Shown here: one piece after another, positions 13,713-25,813 of the stretch
Position numbering within the stretch: the stretch's first letter is position 1
Layout of the letters: the number at the start of each line of letters is the position of its first letter
From: Symbiodinium natans
Lineage: Eukaryota > Sar > Dinophyceae > Suessiales > Symbiodiniaceae
Assembly: GCA_905221605.1 (NCBI GenBank)
Contig: CAJNDS010001802.1
Location: forward strand, 62,001 to 126,000
Direction of reading: 5' to 3'
Length of the DNA: 64,000 bases
Position numbers and translations under genes: made by a program
Notes under the pieces: model-generated
Told to the model about the DNA's origin: nothing
What the model saw: the letters and a program-made list of their open reading frames with translations, nothing else
Databases searched by the model: none

Positions 13713-16538
13713 TACTACTACTACTACTACTACTACTACTGTACTGCCTGAAGCGATTGGAAGCCGAAGCGGGAAGCAAAGCTATGAACGTCTCGTTTCG
13801 GCGCCGCCAGGCCAAGGAACTCCTCTGCTGGCACGGCAGTGCAGGAGAGTCTGAACATGAAAGTTGTTAAAGTTGAGGGTCTCTTCTTGCTTGCATAGTT
13901 GCATTCTTTTGTAAGCTTCTCTATAATTTTGTGGCTTCAAACAGGACGCGGGTTCGGCTAATGACATTTCAAATTTCGGAGGGCCCGGTGCACATGCTGA
14001 AAAATGACACAGCAGGAGCAGGGACCCCTCACTTCTCGACAACATCGCGCTCAGGATGGATGTCAGCCTGCTGCGTGAGCATGAGATCCCGGTGGCACAT
14101 GAAACCGGTACGATGCCCAAATACGGGGTGTTCGTGTCTGGCTACCTTCGGGAACATCGCCCCCTTTGCCCAGGCTCCTCGTATCTGGCCACATAGTACC
14201 TCTGCTCAAGAAGCTCACATTGTCGTAAAACTTGAACTCTCGTTTCAACTGCGGTGATTTTCACACATCCCATGCACGCAGGATGTCCTTTGGAATGGCT
14301 AGATCCATCGACGCACATGTGACACCCATTCATGTCCATTCAGTAGCAGTTCTTCCGCGGCGTGCTAAAGCTGGCTACACATGCTTGCGCTCATGGCTTT
14401 CAGGATCACACAAGAGCTACCACCCGAAGGGAGAAAATTGCAGCTAGGAGCCTGAGCAGATCCGACTGCCCAGCAGCTGCCAAACGTCGCAGTTTGTTGT
14501 CCAGTGCTGCTTGAACAAAATTGCCCACACTCTTGCGGTCGGACTCGCAAGAGAACTCGCCTGCACCAGGCCATTCCCCGTCATGTCTTGGGTCCATAGC
14601 AACTTTTACACTTTGCTTGCAGGCTTGCAGGGATCAAACAGACTTAAGGCCGAGCCTTCGTGCACTGGGTTTTGCACCCATTGTAGCGGCTTTGCGAATT
14701 CAACCTGGTCCGCCCCAGAGACAACAACCATCGGCACGTCAGTGCCCGACCTGCGCTGGCATTGTCAGGCTAGAGGTTGGAGTGTCTGGTAGCTAAAGAG
14801 TTCTTCTTGAATGACGCAGGAAACGCTATTATCATGCATGATGGTGTTCGGCACCATGCCCAGGCACCCATCAGCCAAGAGCCGGCACCACATTTCTGCA
14901 CGGCACCACCTCAGATATGTGGCAGTTGATCACATAACTTTCGCCAAAATTAAACTTCTTTTCCCGGAACTTTAGCGCGCCTAGTCACGCCCACGCCTGA
15001 ACCCTAAAATCCAGATGTTACGACGCCTCGAATTGAAAAAAACGGGTGGACGGCTGAGGCTTGAAGGAGGTGAGCTGAGGATTAACTTCATGGTTCACAG
15101 GTCTATAGAGGGCTGGGTGCAGGGTTGAACGAAGATTGAGCCCAGGGCCTAGGGTTGAGATGTCCACGCGCGGAATTCCTGTAATCACATCCACGGCGCC
15201 TGCTGTACGTACTGCAGGTACGCACACGCACACTTCTTGAGCAGATGCCACGTGGGCTGGGCCCTTTATGGGATACGCTAGACTTTCGCGGAGATTGCGC
15301 CAGTCTTTCGCAACTTTTTGGCCTTCAGACGGCCTGGACCCGAACCCCCTTCAGGCAGTGTTTTGCCCCAGCCTGGAAAGCAGACAAGTCTGAAGGCCAC
15401 TAAACACAAGCATGCAAAACATGCTGTGTGTTAGAAGCTTGTCATGGCAGGACCCTGCCATGCTGTATGGACTGCCACGAAACAGGTCAGATGCATGTCA
15501 ACAGCTACTCGTGGCTAACAATGCTGTTATTAGACATTCGACACAGAGACGCACGCAGGCAAGCTCAGGCACAGGCACAGGCACAGGCGCAAACACAAAT
15601 ACAGAGACACCCACCCACGCACTGCCACGCACCAACACCCACCCGCACCCACCCCGTGCCCATCCGCACCCACTCCACGCCCGCACCCACCCGAAAACAC
15701 CCGCACCCACTCACACCCACCCACAACCACCCACACCGAGCCGCACCCGCCTGCAGCTGCACCCAGCCGCACCCCGCCGCACCCACCCCCACCCAGCCAC
15801 GCCCACAACCGATAGGTGCTCACAGCACAGCAACTAAGCACGTCGCCCACGGGAAAGCCAGCTCACTAGATCGCAGTCCTGCTGCGCCGCACAGTGGCGC
15901 AAGGGAGGCACCAGGGCAACGAAAAGCTGGCAGGCTTCCACATAGAATGGAATCGATTGGATGCCCAGCTCGGCTTTCGAATTTGGAATTTGTGGTATCG
16001 AGAACCAATCGAACCAGATGTAAGCATTTGCCAGTTGCCGCCTCTCCTTCGCAGAAAACCGCCGGAGCTGCTGTCGTAGCTGTGACACCACGTCCGATTC
16101 CACAGTGACAGTGCCGTCAATGATGTTCTGTACTGCTTTCTTCAAGATCTCAAGCTGCAGACCATCCGGATCAGGATGCTGTGTGCTCAACCACTGGTGC
16201 GAAACGAAAATCGTGAAGAACTCACGCCTCCACTCCACCAGGAGCTTTGCACGTTGCAGCTCCTCGTGCGAGGGAGGTGGTCCAAACATTTCCAGCAGAT
16301 CGGAGACCCTGAGAACCTCCACATCAGGGCACACAAAACCAACGAGCAAATGAAAGTGCAACATTGTAGTACTGTATCGGACCTTCCCGACTACAATTGC
16401 TGTCACATGTTCGTGCCCAGAAGCCCACATGGGAAAGAGCTTCGGGTGCGGCCGTGGATAGGACAAGGCATGACCCACGACAGCACCAGACTCGCCAGAG
16501 GATCCACATCGAGAGGTGCGAGAGGTGCAAGCTCCCAT
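10464..16538 (-). CDS. TIR-like SHQW domain plus ankyrin repeat protein, 13 exons
   Basis: Spliced model of 1,869 bases, 622 aa, with every junction in phase. Exons: 16538-15847, 14909-14868, 14750-14656, 14560-14452, 14199-14170, 13850-13745, 12278-12192, 12110-11985, 11915-11845, 11736-11682, 11538-11481, 10962-10868, 10766-10464. Donors are six GC and six GT; acceptors are AG before G except one before A. The N-terminus MGACTS fits N-myristoylation with Cys4 as a possible palmitoyl site. Exon 1 carries FVSHQWL, HPDPDG, FDWFSIPQ and SWLSRG; exon 2 continues WCRAEMW. This order resembles a TIR-type fold, the Glu of WCRAE sitting where TIR NADases keep their catalytic Glu (inference). Exons 7-13 hold ankyrin repeats, for example GWTPLHLA, ELGAEVN and ADPEIRNKRGRTP. 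I recognise the architecture as a large dinoflagellate family. The first exon may hide one more intron before VLRVSDLLEMF, and a small exon could be missed between exons 6 and 7. Function unknown. Confidence 0.85.
13466..13740. repeat. Compound trinucleotide microsatellite inside an intron
   Basis: Successive blocks of (CTGCTA)n, (CTA)n, a roughly 10-base AACTACTACT unit, (ACG)n and (ACT)n. It begins directly beyond the donor at 13744 and lies within the 1,466-base sixth intron of the ankyrin gene. Confidence 0.95.
15541..15815. repeat. CACCCA-rich low-complexity tract inside an intron
   Basis: A GGCACA block followed by about 220 bases rich in CACCCA and CGCACCCA. It lies in the 937-base first intron of the ankyrin gene, so the His-Pro and Gly-Cys-Val frames are not protein. 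Confidence 0.85.
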
Positions 16539-16789
16539 CTTCGACGGGGCCGGGAAAAACCTCGAAAGGTTAGCTCTTGAGTATTGCGGCTCTTGACACC
16601 TGCTGATGCTTCTCTAGCCAGAACTACAGAACACCAGCCGTGCTGTCAAATGAAGGCTGAGGGCTTATTCCGGTAAACCTTCTCCTTGAGCATAAAGTTG
16701 CAAAGCAGGAGGGCAGGACACAACGCATCTGCAAAGTTGAGACACAAGGTCACAAGGTCCTACTGTCTCCAGCTCTGATTATCCAAAAG

Positions 16790-18010
16790 CAGGGCAGCTA
16801 TGCTGCCGCCTGACCAGCAAACGCATTGTCTGAACATCTCCGCGGATTAACTTATTTGCTTCCACAACCGCGACGAGCACTGCCAGGCTCTGACAGGCCT
16901 GGCTCATCCTTCGCCCTCCAACCTCGGCAGGTAGTTGATGCCTCAGAGCCAATGCCAGTGGCACTTGAGCTGACATCTTAATCTTTGGAGCCCAGAGTTA
17001 GATTCTTAGATTAATCTCAGCCATCCGCTCAGCACAATGGATGCCGCGGAGAGGAGGAAGGCGCACGAGACCCACCTCGGCACTGGGAGTCACGTAGCAT
17101 CCTTCGGAACTTCGTTGCTAAGGAGCGTGTCAGAAATGCAAAGCGAATCTGCCATCTGCAATACTCCAGTCAAAATTGGACATGCAAGGGCTGAAGGTCT
17201 TCTGAGATTTAAGAGTTTGAGACCTGGCTCTAAGGGCCGAAGCTGATTGGAGCTGGTAGCAGCAACGAAGCGCTCCTCAGACACCCGTAGCTATCATCGG
17301 CGAACAATTCTCAAACAGGACGCGCACCTCTATTCTCTATCGACCTCCGAATTGGGTGCCGGGTACAGTGGTACAGTCCCCCCACCCCACCCCATAGCCG
17401 AGCGTGGAATGTGCACTGAGCGCAGCGGGCACTTGGGGTTTGAGGGGCCCCGAAGCTCAACCAGCAAGGAGCTTCTTCGAGACAGTCCGCAAGACTGCAT
17501 GCATAAACTCAACCTCTCGGGCTCCCATGGTGAGGGTGACCGCAAGTGCCACGGACGTACTGACACCTACGGCCTGTGCGACCTTTGCGAGGGACTCCCC
17601 TAAGTTCACTGCAGCGGCTGCATCGCAACCTCTTTGCTAGACTCGCAGTTGACCTGTTCTTGGCGCCTTGAGATGATTGGGGATGCCTAGCTTGTCGGAG
17701 CCCTGCAGGATCCAAAACCATCCCCAAAACTAGGCCACATAGCGATGACACTGAGGCGACAACTCTCCAAGACGCCGGTCAAACAAAGGGAAAGAACTTC
17801 CTCAGGACTGCACCCATCCGGGTGGGGCGGCCCGTGCTTCTCGGCTGTCGAAGGTTGCAACCATCATGACCTGAATCATCTTTCCGGCTCGGGCATCAAG
17901 GCTACGTCTACGCGCAACTCTCCGTTGCAAGTGACTGATGCATGCAGTTCCTCGCAAAGCAAAGAAAAGCCTGCTTTCCCTGTCAGCTGCCTCACGTTGA
18001 TCGACGGGCA
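16790..18010 (-). CDS. Exons of an unrecognised helical protein
   Basis: At least three separated stretches on the minus strand look coding. About 18000-17830 contains ARAGKMIQVMMVATFDSRE. About 17640-17462 contains GESLAKVAQAVGVSTSVALA followed by GAREVEFMHAVLRTVSKKLL, ending near a possible GT donor. About 16976-16800 contains RRMSQACQSLAVLVAVVEAN followed by KLIRGDVQTMRLLV. All are rich in Ala, Leu and Val and look alpha-helical, as in ARM, HEAT or FASTK-like repeats, but I cannot name a family. The next gene downstream on the same strand starts at 16538. Start, stop and joins are unresolved; these could also belong to two genes. Confidence 0.45.
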
Positions 18011-19859
18011 CTACATCAAACGTTGAAGCCTTCCAAAAACGCAGCCCGTGAAGCCGGACATGTGCTGAAGGGTCTTAGTTGACATCCAGTTCTCCTGCGA
18101 GGTACACTATGACATGCGACCGAGCTGTAGATCCCTAAAGTAGTCTGAAGTGCTCGCAGGCACAACGCTAAGGCTCAACTCCTGCGAGCACCAGCAATGC
18201 AAAGCCACCTCAGTTAGAGGCACGAGTACAGCTCAAGCTGGCCAAAGAATTCCCGGGAGGAGGCCACAATTGGCATCTTTGCAGCCGAGGAGCACAAAAG
18301 CACATAGCCCGACCTCCAGCTGCCAAATGACACAAGCACGGCAAGCACAGTAAATCAAGGAATCATTGAGATTACAGGCATCGTGGTGAATGAACGGAGC
18401 TGTTCACTCATTTCCCCAAGGCTGCGTATTCAGAAGGCCAACAAGTGCTCACACCGCTGCCTTCCAGAGTGAAGGAAATTGAAGAAGTTCGAGACTACAG
18501 AGTCTCGAGCCGCTGCTGCCTTGCAGGAGGCACATCCGCTTACACCAGAATCAGAGTCTCCGGTCATGTACAAAAATGGTCCGGGGAAATGACATGGGCA
18601 ATGATACGAATTGCCATGGCTTGGCCGATGGCAGCAGAGCAAAGGTTGGCAGTGTGCGCATGCAGGGTGCAACTTTGTAGGGGGGAGTAGAGGTAGAGTG
18701 CAGTGCTCGGCAGGAGCTTGTCACTTCTACAGAACTCTACATGGACATGCTGTCTTTACGCTTGAACCACAGCATGTCGTCAGAACACAAAAGAAAGGGA
18801 GGAACGGTCGCTGCTGCCACAGTCTCCTCACATTCTTTATACGTTGCCTCGCGCTGTTTTGGCTTACACACGCGCGGCTGGCTGAACTTTCGCGGCTGGC
18901 GCCCGGAAGAGCCAATCGTCGATCAGGACATAATCGAGATCCTGGGCTCCAGTCCCCCCATGGTATGGGGCCAGGAGTTGCTTGCAAAAGAACTCCTCTT
19001 TTTGGCCTGCTTCATTGCGATACAAAAGATATTATCTTATGGGGTTCAAGAAACTATGAAATAGCAAGTTCATGGGAAAAATTGACAGTTGTTTTTTGAT
19101 GAAATTTCTATAGAACCTGTCCAAGACCTTCGCTTGGAGAGTAGCCTTCTATAGATCGCCAGGCCAAGCGGTGGGAAAGCGTAGAAAGCTGTCATGCCTA
19201 GCAGTCCGCAGGCATCTGCAAACCGCAGTGTTGAATCTGAGCCTGAGATTTAGGCCCCGTGGGGCGAAGGGCAGTGCGGGGCTGTAGGGTGTGGGGTGAT
19301 CAGCCTGGCTGCTGGCATCTCCTCGAGCATTTTGAGACAGTCCTACGCCGGCAAGCGTTTTAAGACTGGTGCTACTGCTGACCTCCAACGCATTGAGAGA
19401 CCCACATTCGACAGCTGGCTGCTCCTCTGCGCGGTTGATGATGGGTTTGCCTTTTGTGTTGAAGCTGGTGTTGATGAGAACCTGGGCAAGCCATGTGCCG
19501 AGTGGCAGCAAGCACAAGTACTTGCAACACAACCACACCTAACTGTTCCCAGCACATGAGCTCGCGCAGCAAACCTGCCCCAACCACAGAGCATAAGAGC
19601 CAGCTCCACCAAAGCCGTTGCGTCCAAGTGAGCCCACCACAGCCAGACAATCCAAGGGAGAACCATAGTCAAGCACAACATACCACAACCGAACTATCTG
19701 TAAGAGTATCTGAGTGAACGGTGAAGGCTAGCACCTTAGTGGTCCTTTCTCAGTGTGTCAGATACACCCCCAGCTTTTGGAGAGACTGCTAGTGAGGAGT
19801 TTTTCAGTACATCCCTGTTGCCTGCCTGATCCCCCACGCACTGCCTTGGCCTTCCACTC
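18011..19859. other. No assignable gene
   Basis: Short open frames only, none recognised. The minus-strand frame near 18672-18430 might be an upstream exon of the neighbouring helical protein. Confidence 0.4.
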
Positions 19860-20250
19860 TGACCCCTTTTTGCCGGGACTGTTCGGTAGCAGACGCCGAC
19901 GGCCGACGTGGTTGTTGATTCTCTTCTCTGACCCCCCACCTGTTTTGGTACAAGTAGTAGACGCCGAGATGGTTGTGAGCTTGTGCTTTGGACCCCTTCC
20001 ACCCGGAGTGGTTGTTGGTGGCCTTGTCTGACCCCTCCCCCCCAAAAAAAAAACTGTTCTGGTGGTAGACGCCGAGGTGCCCTTTTGCTCGGGACTGTTC
20101 TGGTAGTAGTTGCCGAGGTGGCTGTGGGCTTGTGTTTTTCGACCCTTTTCCCCCGCAACTGTACGGCGATGTCGCTGTGGTTGCGGGATTTCGTTGCCGA
20201 CCCCCTGTCCCCCCGGATCGTTCCACTCTCCTTCAGTTTTCCCCCCGGAA
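19860..20250. repeat. Degenerate tandem repeat, unit about 60-65 bases
   Basis: About six diverged copies of a unit that reads roughly GACTGTTCTGGTAGTAGACG, then CCGAGGTGG, a GTGGGCTTGTG segment and a GACCCCTTTTCCCCCC tail. Copies start near 19877, 19940, 20050, 20092 and 20153. Length and order of parts vary, so this is an old minisatellite. The 250-codon minus frame across it is not supported as a gene. Confidence 0.65.
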
Positions 20251-20585
20251 AGTGTCCATGTACTCAAAGACAAACAAGCCAACTCCAACGTCGGGCGCTC
20301 TCTCGCTCTTCCCCTTTTTTCAACGCGCCAGGGAACCGCAAGACCCACCCGACGGCCCACGGCCAGCAGCAGCGCGTGGATCCACGGCTCATCCTCCTGA
20401 CTGACCTGAGGATGCAAGGAAGATAAGGAAGGCCTTGAGGCCTCTACGCCTTCCTGCTTAGACACGTAGAGAATGCGACTTAGCTCTCTGGGTTCAATCT
20501 TATGCGGCAACTAAACGCCTCTTTGCCCAGATCACCAGGCGCATTGGAGTACTTTCGGGCTGCAACGGCGACAACGACAGAGGTG

Positions 20586-22330
20586 CTAGGACTGGTCCAG
20601 TACATCAGTCACAGTTGGTTCATCACAGTCCGCTCGGAGCCACAACTTGGGAAGTACGGGGGCCACCCATTGCATGCATTTCGCCAGGAATATGCTGCGC
20701 AGCGGTCACACATTGTGCATGACGGATCCTGAAACAACGCGGGATGGGTGCGCCTTGCTGCATCATGAGGAAGTCAAGGCGCAGATTGGTGACGCGCGGT
20801 GCCATCCAGGTGGGACAAGGCTGGGAACTTTGCAAGCACCTCGTGCGAGAGGGGACGGCTTGTGGATGCTGCAGCAACAGCGGCGATAACACGAGCAGAA
20901 ACGGAAAACAAAGCTGCAAGTTTGTGAAAAAGCATGGCGGTCCAGTCATGCGTTCAGGAGTTGAGTCGTAACAGCAAACCCAGGAGAGAGTAGCAGAGAA
21001 GCCACTGCCCATCCCCTGAAACACAGCCACCTCCAAACTTTGCGAAACAAGTCCGCGCTCTGTCTAAGCTCTACCTCGCTTCTGAGATCAAGGGCCCACT
21101 CCCTGCATCTCCCTGCACCTCCGGGCGGACTTGCGGCGCCATGGTCATGTACGTTGACTTCACCTGGGCTGATGGTGAGCCCTCGGCCAGGCCAGTTCTC
21201 AGCCAAAACAAACATTCGTCACAGTGAAGCAGGAAGGCAAAGTTAGATTCCAGCAGGCCTACAACCGCAAGTGTCCTAGTCCAGCTCCCAGGCCTGTCCA
21301 AGCTGACCTCTTTGGTAAATCCCAAGAAGCTCCGAACCCCAAGACATCCCAAAACCACAGGAGGCCCAGGAGCTGGCCGCCCAAACACCTCCTCGAGGGC
21401 TTCCTCTGCAATCATCGGGGCGACCGGCCGGAACCACTGGCGGAACTTCAGCCTTGCCCCAGGTTCCCCTCATGCTTCGAAGGCTTCCCGGGTTGCCTTG
21501 TCATTGGTTTAGATGGGTCCCGCAGAATTTCCTTTCATCTATTGACTCAGCGTCTTCGTCGAACACACCAACCGTTTGGAGCTTTTCGAGACACACACAC
21601 ACACACACTCTCGCACTCGCACGCGGCAGGCAAGGCTTCGAAGCGTCGCAGTAGGAAACAGCACACTCATCACAAGGACTGAGTTGTTTTGGGGATGTTG
21701 GTTGATCACAGGGTTCAGAGCTCAGCTGGACAGAGACACAAGCCGGGATGTGAGAGTGCAAAAAACTCGAGCGCACCACCTGAGCTAGTGCAGGCAAGCT
21801 TTGAAAGCCTGGAGTACTCCTGATGCCTTCACTAATGCACATCTTCAGTGCGGCAATGTGCGACAGGGGCTGTTGAATCAAGCTATGCATAGCTCTTAAC
21901 ATGCGCACAATGCTTGGGTAGGATGACTTTCTGCGGAGGAAGCTTGTTTCATGTTGCACAAACTACTTGCATTACGCGTACTGCCTGCAGTTTGTTAACC
22001 AACGCTGAGAAGGATGCGCAGCTCGAGTCTGGAAGGTGGCCCTTCCATAGCATTCACGTAACATGTGCCTGCCTATTCATGCGATCTCGCATTTCGTCGG
22101 AGTCTGGCACTGCAAGCAGCGATCGATGGCCCAGTGCCCTGGGCCCAAACTCCTGATCACGAGTAGTTTGTTTTTGTTTCTACCTGGTGGGTTCACGGTG
22201 ACGACAACCGTACCGTGGACAAGAACGCTCTGAGTCCGACTAGGTAAAAGAGTCGTCCTGGCGATCCCGCACGACCCCAATGATGGGCTTGGCAGCCTCG
22301 TGGCCTTGGAGCAATCCCGAATTGAGCCCA
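20586..22330 (-). CDS. Unrecognised multi-exon gene with GA-AG introns
   Basis: Six consecutive exons join in one frame: 22229-22184, 22109-22073, 21930-21780, 21581-21532, 21452-21322, 21258-21164. They encode in order VLVHGTVVVTVNPP, VPDSDEMRDRMN, SYPSIVRMLRAMHSLIQQ and on to LPALAQ, QTVGVFDEDAESIDE, FRQWFRPVAPMIAEEALEEV and NFAFLLHCDECLFWL. A further upstream exon ending at 22258 (HEAAKPIIGVVRDRQ) and two downstream ones (TNLRLDFLMMQQ near 20815-20750; MQWVAPVLPKLWL ending with a stop at 20588-20586) very probably belong to it. Donors are GA at 22257, 21531 and 21321, GC at 22072, and GT at 22183, 21779 and 21163. No signal peptide or familiar domain is visible. The start codon was not found, and the joins around 21163-20700 are unresolved. 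Confidence 0.7.
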
Positions 22331-23977
22331 TGAAGGCAGCGGAAAGGCCTGATTGAAAGCATCTGTACTTTGGTTAAAAGGACGCCTCACGTACTTGTGA
22401 ACTTTTACTTGACAATGACAGAGGCAGAGCAGCGGCATCTCACCTGTGTGGCTGTGTGATCAGTCGGTGTCCTGCCTCTTTCCGCCAGCCAAGCCGGGCC
22501 GCCAGACAACAGCTCTGCTAGGTACTCCACACCACCTAGGAGGAAACTTCAGTGTCGACAGGCGCTCATGCCAGAAGCCATACGGCCTTGTTTCCAGTGT
22601 CTGCACATGTCTGCACCCACAGCCACCTAAGGTCTCCAGATTCTTCGCGCCCCAATTCGTGACGTGGTCCTGCAGGAATGGCGAATCCTGAGAGCCGGCT
22701 CTGTGATGATGCATGGGTCCCTGGGTAGAGTCTGGCAGAGTGCATGTGGTGTGGGGGGGCTGGGAGTGGTGGCAACAGAATCACGCAGCATCACACAGCC
22801 ACGTGTCACCGCCATGGGTGATGTGACTGGGAAGTTTGCCTTTCTTACGGGAAAGAGCAAGCACAGTAAAGCAATGCCCCACAAACGCCTTAGCAGATTC
22901 CCCCTCTTGCCAAGACACCCAAAGATGATAGCCAATCTCAGCTTCCAGCGAACGAGGTGTTTCCAACGGCTCAAGCGGCGCATCCCTCCCGAGCTAGACT
23001 TCAGGAGAGCGGCATACTGGAGCGGTTGCCATTTGCTCGGCGGAACGATGGCCCAGCTGCCGCCCACGGCAAGGCCCGAATCGTTGGGCGCGGCGGTGAC
23101 GTGCAGGGACTGCGCAACTCCATGTGCACCCACGTTCGTTTCAACGCTTTTTCTATTTTGGTGGAGGTCTCACCCCACGTAGAGGCTGAAGGTTTTGCTC
23201 ATGTGATGTTATCAAGCCCTTGGCTGCATGACTTGAGTTCGGTCTCGAAGACAAGCACAAGACCAACTCTCGACCCGCTTCAGCTAAGCAGCCATACGCT
23301 TGTCCGGCGGACGAGCCTCCTGCAAAACTAGACGTTCTTCTGCGGAGATGCTGTGCAACAGACCCATGTTTCCATCAAAACTCTACTGCTAAGTTCTACT
23401 ATCCTAGAATTATTGGAGGCCTGTAGTTAGGTGCATTCAACACCATGAGCATGGCTTTCTGAACATATCTTTGCCAGGAAAAGCGCAAGCAAACCCAAAG
23501 CAGTTCAAGCGAATCAGGCGGGCCTTTGGGGAGGGTTGCCGGCCTTTCTGGACAGGAGCACCGACTCGGGGCTAGGGTTGAGGTATCGAGACCCAAATGC
23601 TCTTCTCTGCTCTTCCCTGCTTGGAACAAGTTTCCAGGTTTACGGTGGGGGACAAGGTGGTGGTGGGATGAAGATCGACTAGAAGTATTCAGGAACCAGG
23701 CCACACCAAAGCTGAGACACATTGTGAACTCCTGTTCTGTCAAGAATCCAATACTTCGTCCAGGATGCGCTGGTTCGTTCGAACATTCAAGGCGCATCCA
23801 CCTACGGCAGCTGCTCCGGGCAACTCTGTATGGCAACTTCCAAATTGTGTCAACTGTAGGCCGACTATAGGATTGCAACCTGCACATTCCAACGGTGCTT
23901 GTCTGCCACTTCCCTGCCTGAAAGAACAAGCCCTTCTGGATCTGGAATACCAAGATCACCTCGTTTGTTGTAGCATA
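22331..23977. other. No assignable gene
   Basis: Opposed plus and minus frames of similar quality at 22627-23182 and 23399-23959; neither can be chosen. The upstream exons of the gene ending at 20586 should lie in the lower part of this stretch. Confidence 0.4.
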
Positions 23978-24795
23978 CTATTGTGTGGTAAGATGTTCAT
24001 TGCAGGGTAACGTGCCGCAAGGTGCTGTCTCGTTGTCTGCACGTTGCATGTCTGCCAGGCCACGCATGTGGTGCACTAATTGCACTGAGCTGCATGTTTT
24101 GCGACGAGACGTCAGCAAGGGCAAGTCGTTTTTGATGCAGCCGAGTTCACTGATGCCCTGTAGGATAGCCCGGATTAAGTCCAAAACGTACTCCTCAAAC
24201 TCTGCCTGGCTGCATCAGACTCACAGCTGCTGTTTGTGCCGCGAGGCAATCCTGAAACTGGCCGTTGCAGGCGGTGACTGCTCTGAGGATCTCAGACAAA
24301 TCTAGTCCATCCAGAGGTTAGCATCAGTGCCCTTACGCTGCCCCAAACGTCTCCAAAACCCCGCAATCGTCCTCCAGGCTTATTTAAGATGCTTCAGAAG
24401 CGGATGTTGCGATTCAAAGCCTGTCCATGCAATCAGCACTCTTTCGACAGGAAGCCTGCGCTGCAGCCGCCAGAGACCGCTGACCATCCAGAGATTCACA
24501 TGCCCGGCGGATGAGCTGCACTGGGATGTAGTCCGTGCCCTCAGAGCTGTTCCGGTAGTACCTCAGAGGCGTCGGACATGCCCCAGCCTTAAAGTTCATG
24601 GGACCCCCATGCGCTCCGCTGTGGCGAGCGCATGATTACGGCAACCCTACCATATGAGCCACGCCACCATCTCACCAACTGATGCATCTCTGCGGAGTGG
24701 GGCCCGAGGGCCTCACAGGCGGCCGCATTTTGAAAGAACCACAGCCAGCTAAAGTCGAGCTTCGCAGCCATCCTATACTCTGCAGACGTGGTCAT
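23978..24795 (-). CDS. Unrecognised multi-exon gene, probable full N-terminus
   Basis: Exon 1 (24795-24665) opens with MTTSAEYRMAAKLDFSW and ends HQLVRW at a GC donor. Exon 2 (24561-24456) continues YYRNSSEGTDYIPVQLIRRA, ending at a GC donor after a run of Ala and Gln. Exon 3 (24290-24263) gives ILRAVTACN. Exon 4 (from about 24201) gives EFEEYVLDLIRAILQGISEL and then GCIKNDLPLLTSRR. The first three join in phase; the short intron before exon 4 (61 bases) is tentative because a second reading of exon 3 runs on to AAQTAA. The open frame of the last exon runs to 23978, but the true C-terminus may lie in a further exon. The protein looks helical. I do not recognise the family. Confidence 0.6.
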
Positions 24796-25732
24796 AATGA
24801 ATGAGCCACGGCTGCAAGCGCCTCCTGTTCACTTGCTACAGTAGGACCAACGTGTCTACCTGTAAGCAAACACCCACTTCGGCAAAGGGGCGGCATAGGC
24901 CATCATCTTCCCTGCCCAACCCAGATGGTCGAGCCTTTAAATACAGAAACTCAGCATTCAATCGCGTTGTATCTATGCACATAGCCAGTGTCAAGCCGCA
25001 CAGAAAAGAGTGCCAAGCGAACTTGCATGCATCAAGATCAAAACAGCTTTTGACACAATTGACCAGCAAACGGCCCATGCAAATAAGATCTCCGAAACTG
25101 CTTCAAGGCCTACCCTGCCTTAAACAGAGAACAAGCAGCAGGCTGAACTTGAAGTGGTGCAAGTTGACCAGCGACTGTGCATCGAACAGCTCCCTGTCGG
25201 CCTGGACTCTATACCCTGCCCTTGAGCACTACAAAAAAGTATCGCACCTGTAAACGACCAGGTTCCCTGGCTCATGGGCAGCATGCAACACCCTGTCAAT
25301 AATATGCCAGGTTGCTCTTTCAACGAAGTTCTTGCAGCACTTCGCTACATCGTGGTGAGCAACTTCAGACCTTTGGTGTCAAGCCCCCCGGGTCCGAGTG
25401 GCACAACCCACCTTTCGACCCTCAGGCATGTCCCGCTCTTGGACCACAACGAAAATGTTAATGCCGCAACGGGTCATGAACGCCGCCATGGTTGTATATC
25501 CTTGGAGATCTGAGGCGGAACAGGGAACCCCACCCGTGATGTTTGATTGTGGCAACAGTGGGAGGGGCCAAGGTGCACAGACATTCGTTTAGAATGATAT
25601 ATGTTAGATCTGACCTGCCGCGAAACGGTGCGCTTGCCTTTCCAATGCACTTCGCGCTAGGGCCCCCTAAGTTTCATTTACATAGCTCTCCACAGGTGCG
25701 GGTTTGTGAAAGCGGGAGAAGAGCAGACCAAA

Positions 25733-25813
25733 AACCAGAGGGCCGAGGGCAGAGGAGGGCAAAACCCAGAGGGCAGAGGGCAGAGGGCAGAGGGCAGTGG
25801 GCAGAGGGCAAAG
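25733..25813. repeat. (GAGGGCA)n minisatellite
   Basis: About ten copies of a 7-base GAGGGCA unit, some altered (GAGGAGGGCAAAACCCA). One strand is purine-rich. Confidence 0.9.

Noticed and set aside
19758..20510. 250-codon minus frame
   Set aside because: It crosses a degenerate 60-65 base tandem repeat and contains no known motif.
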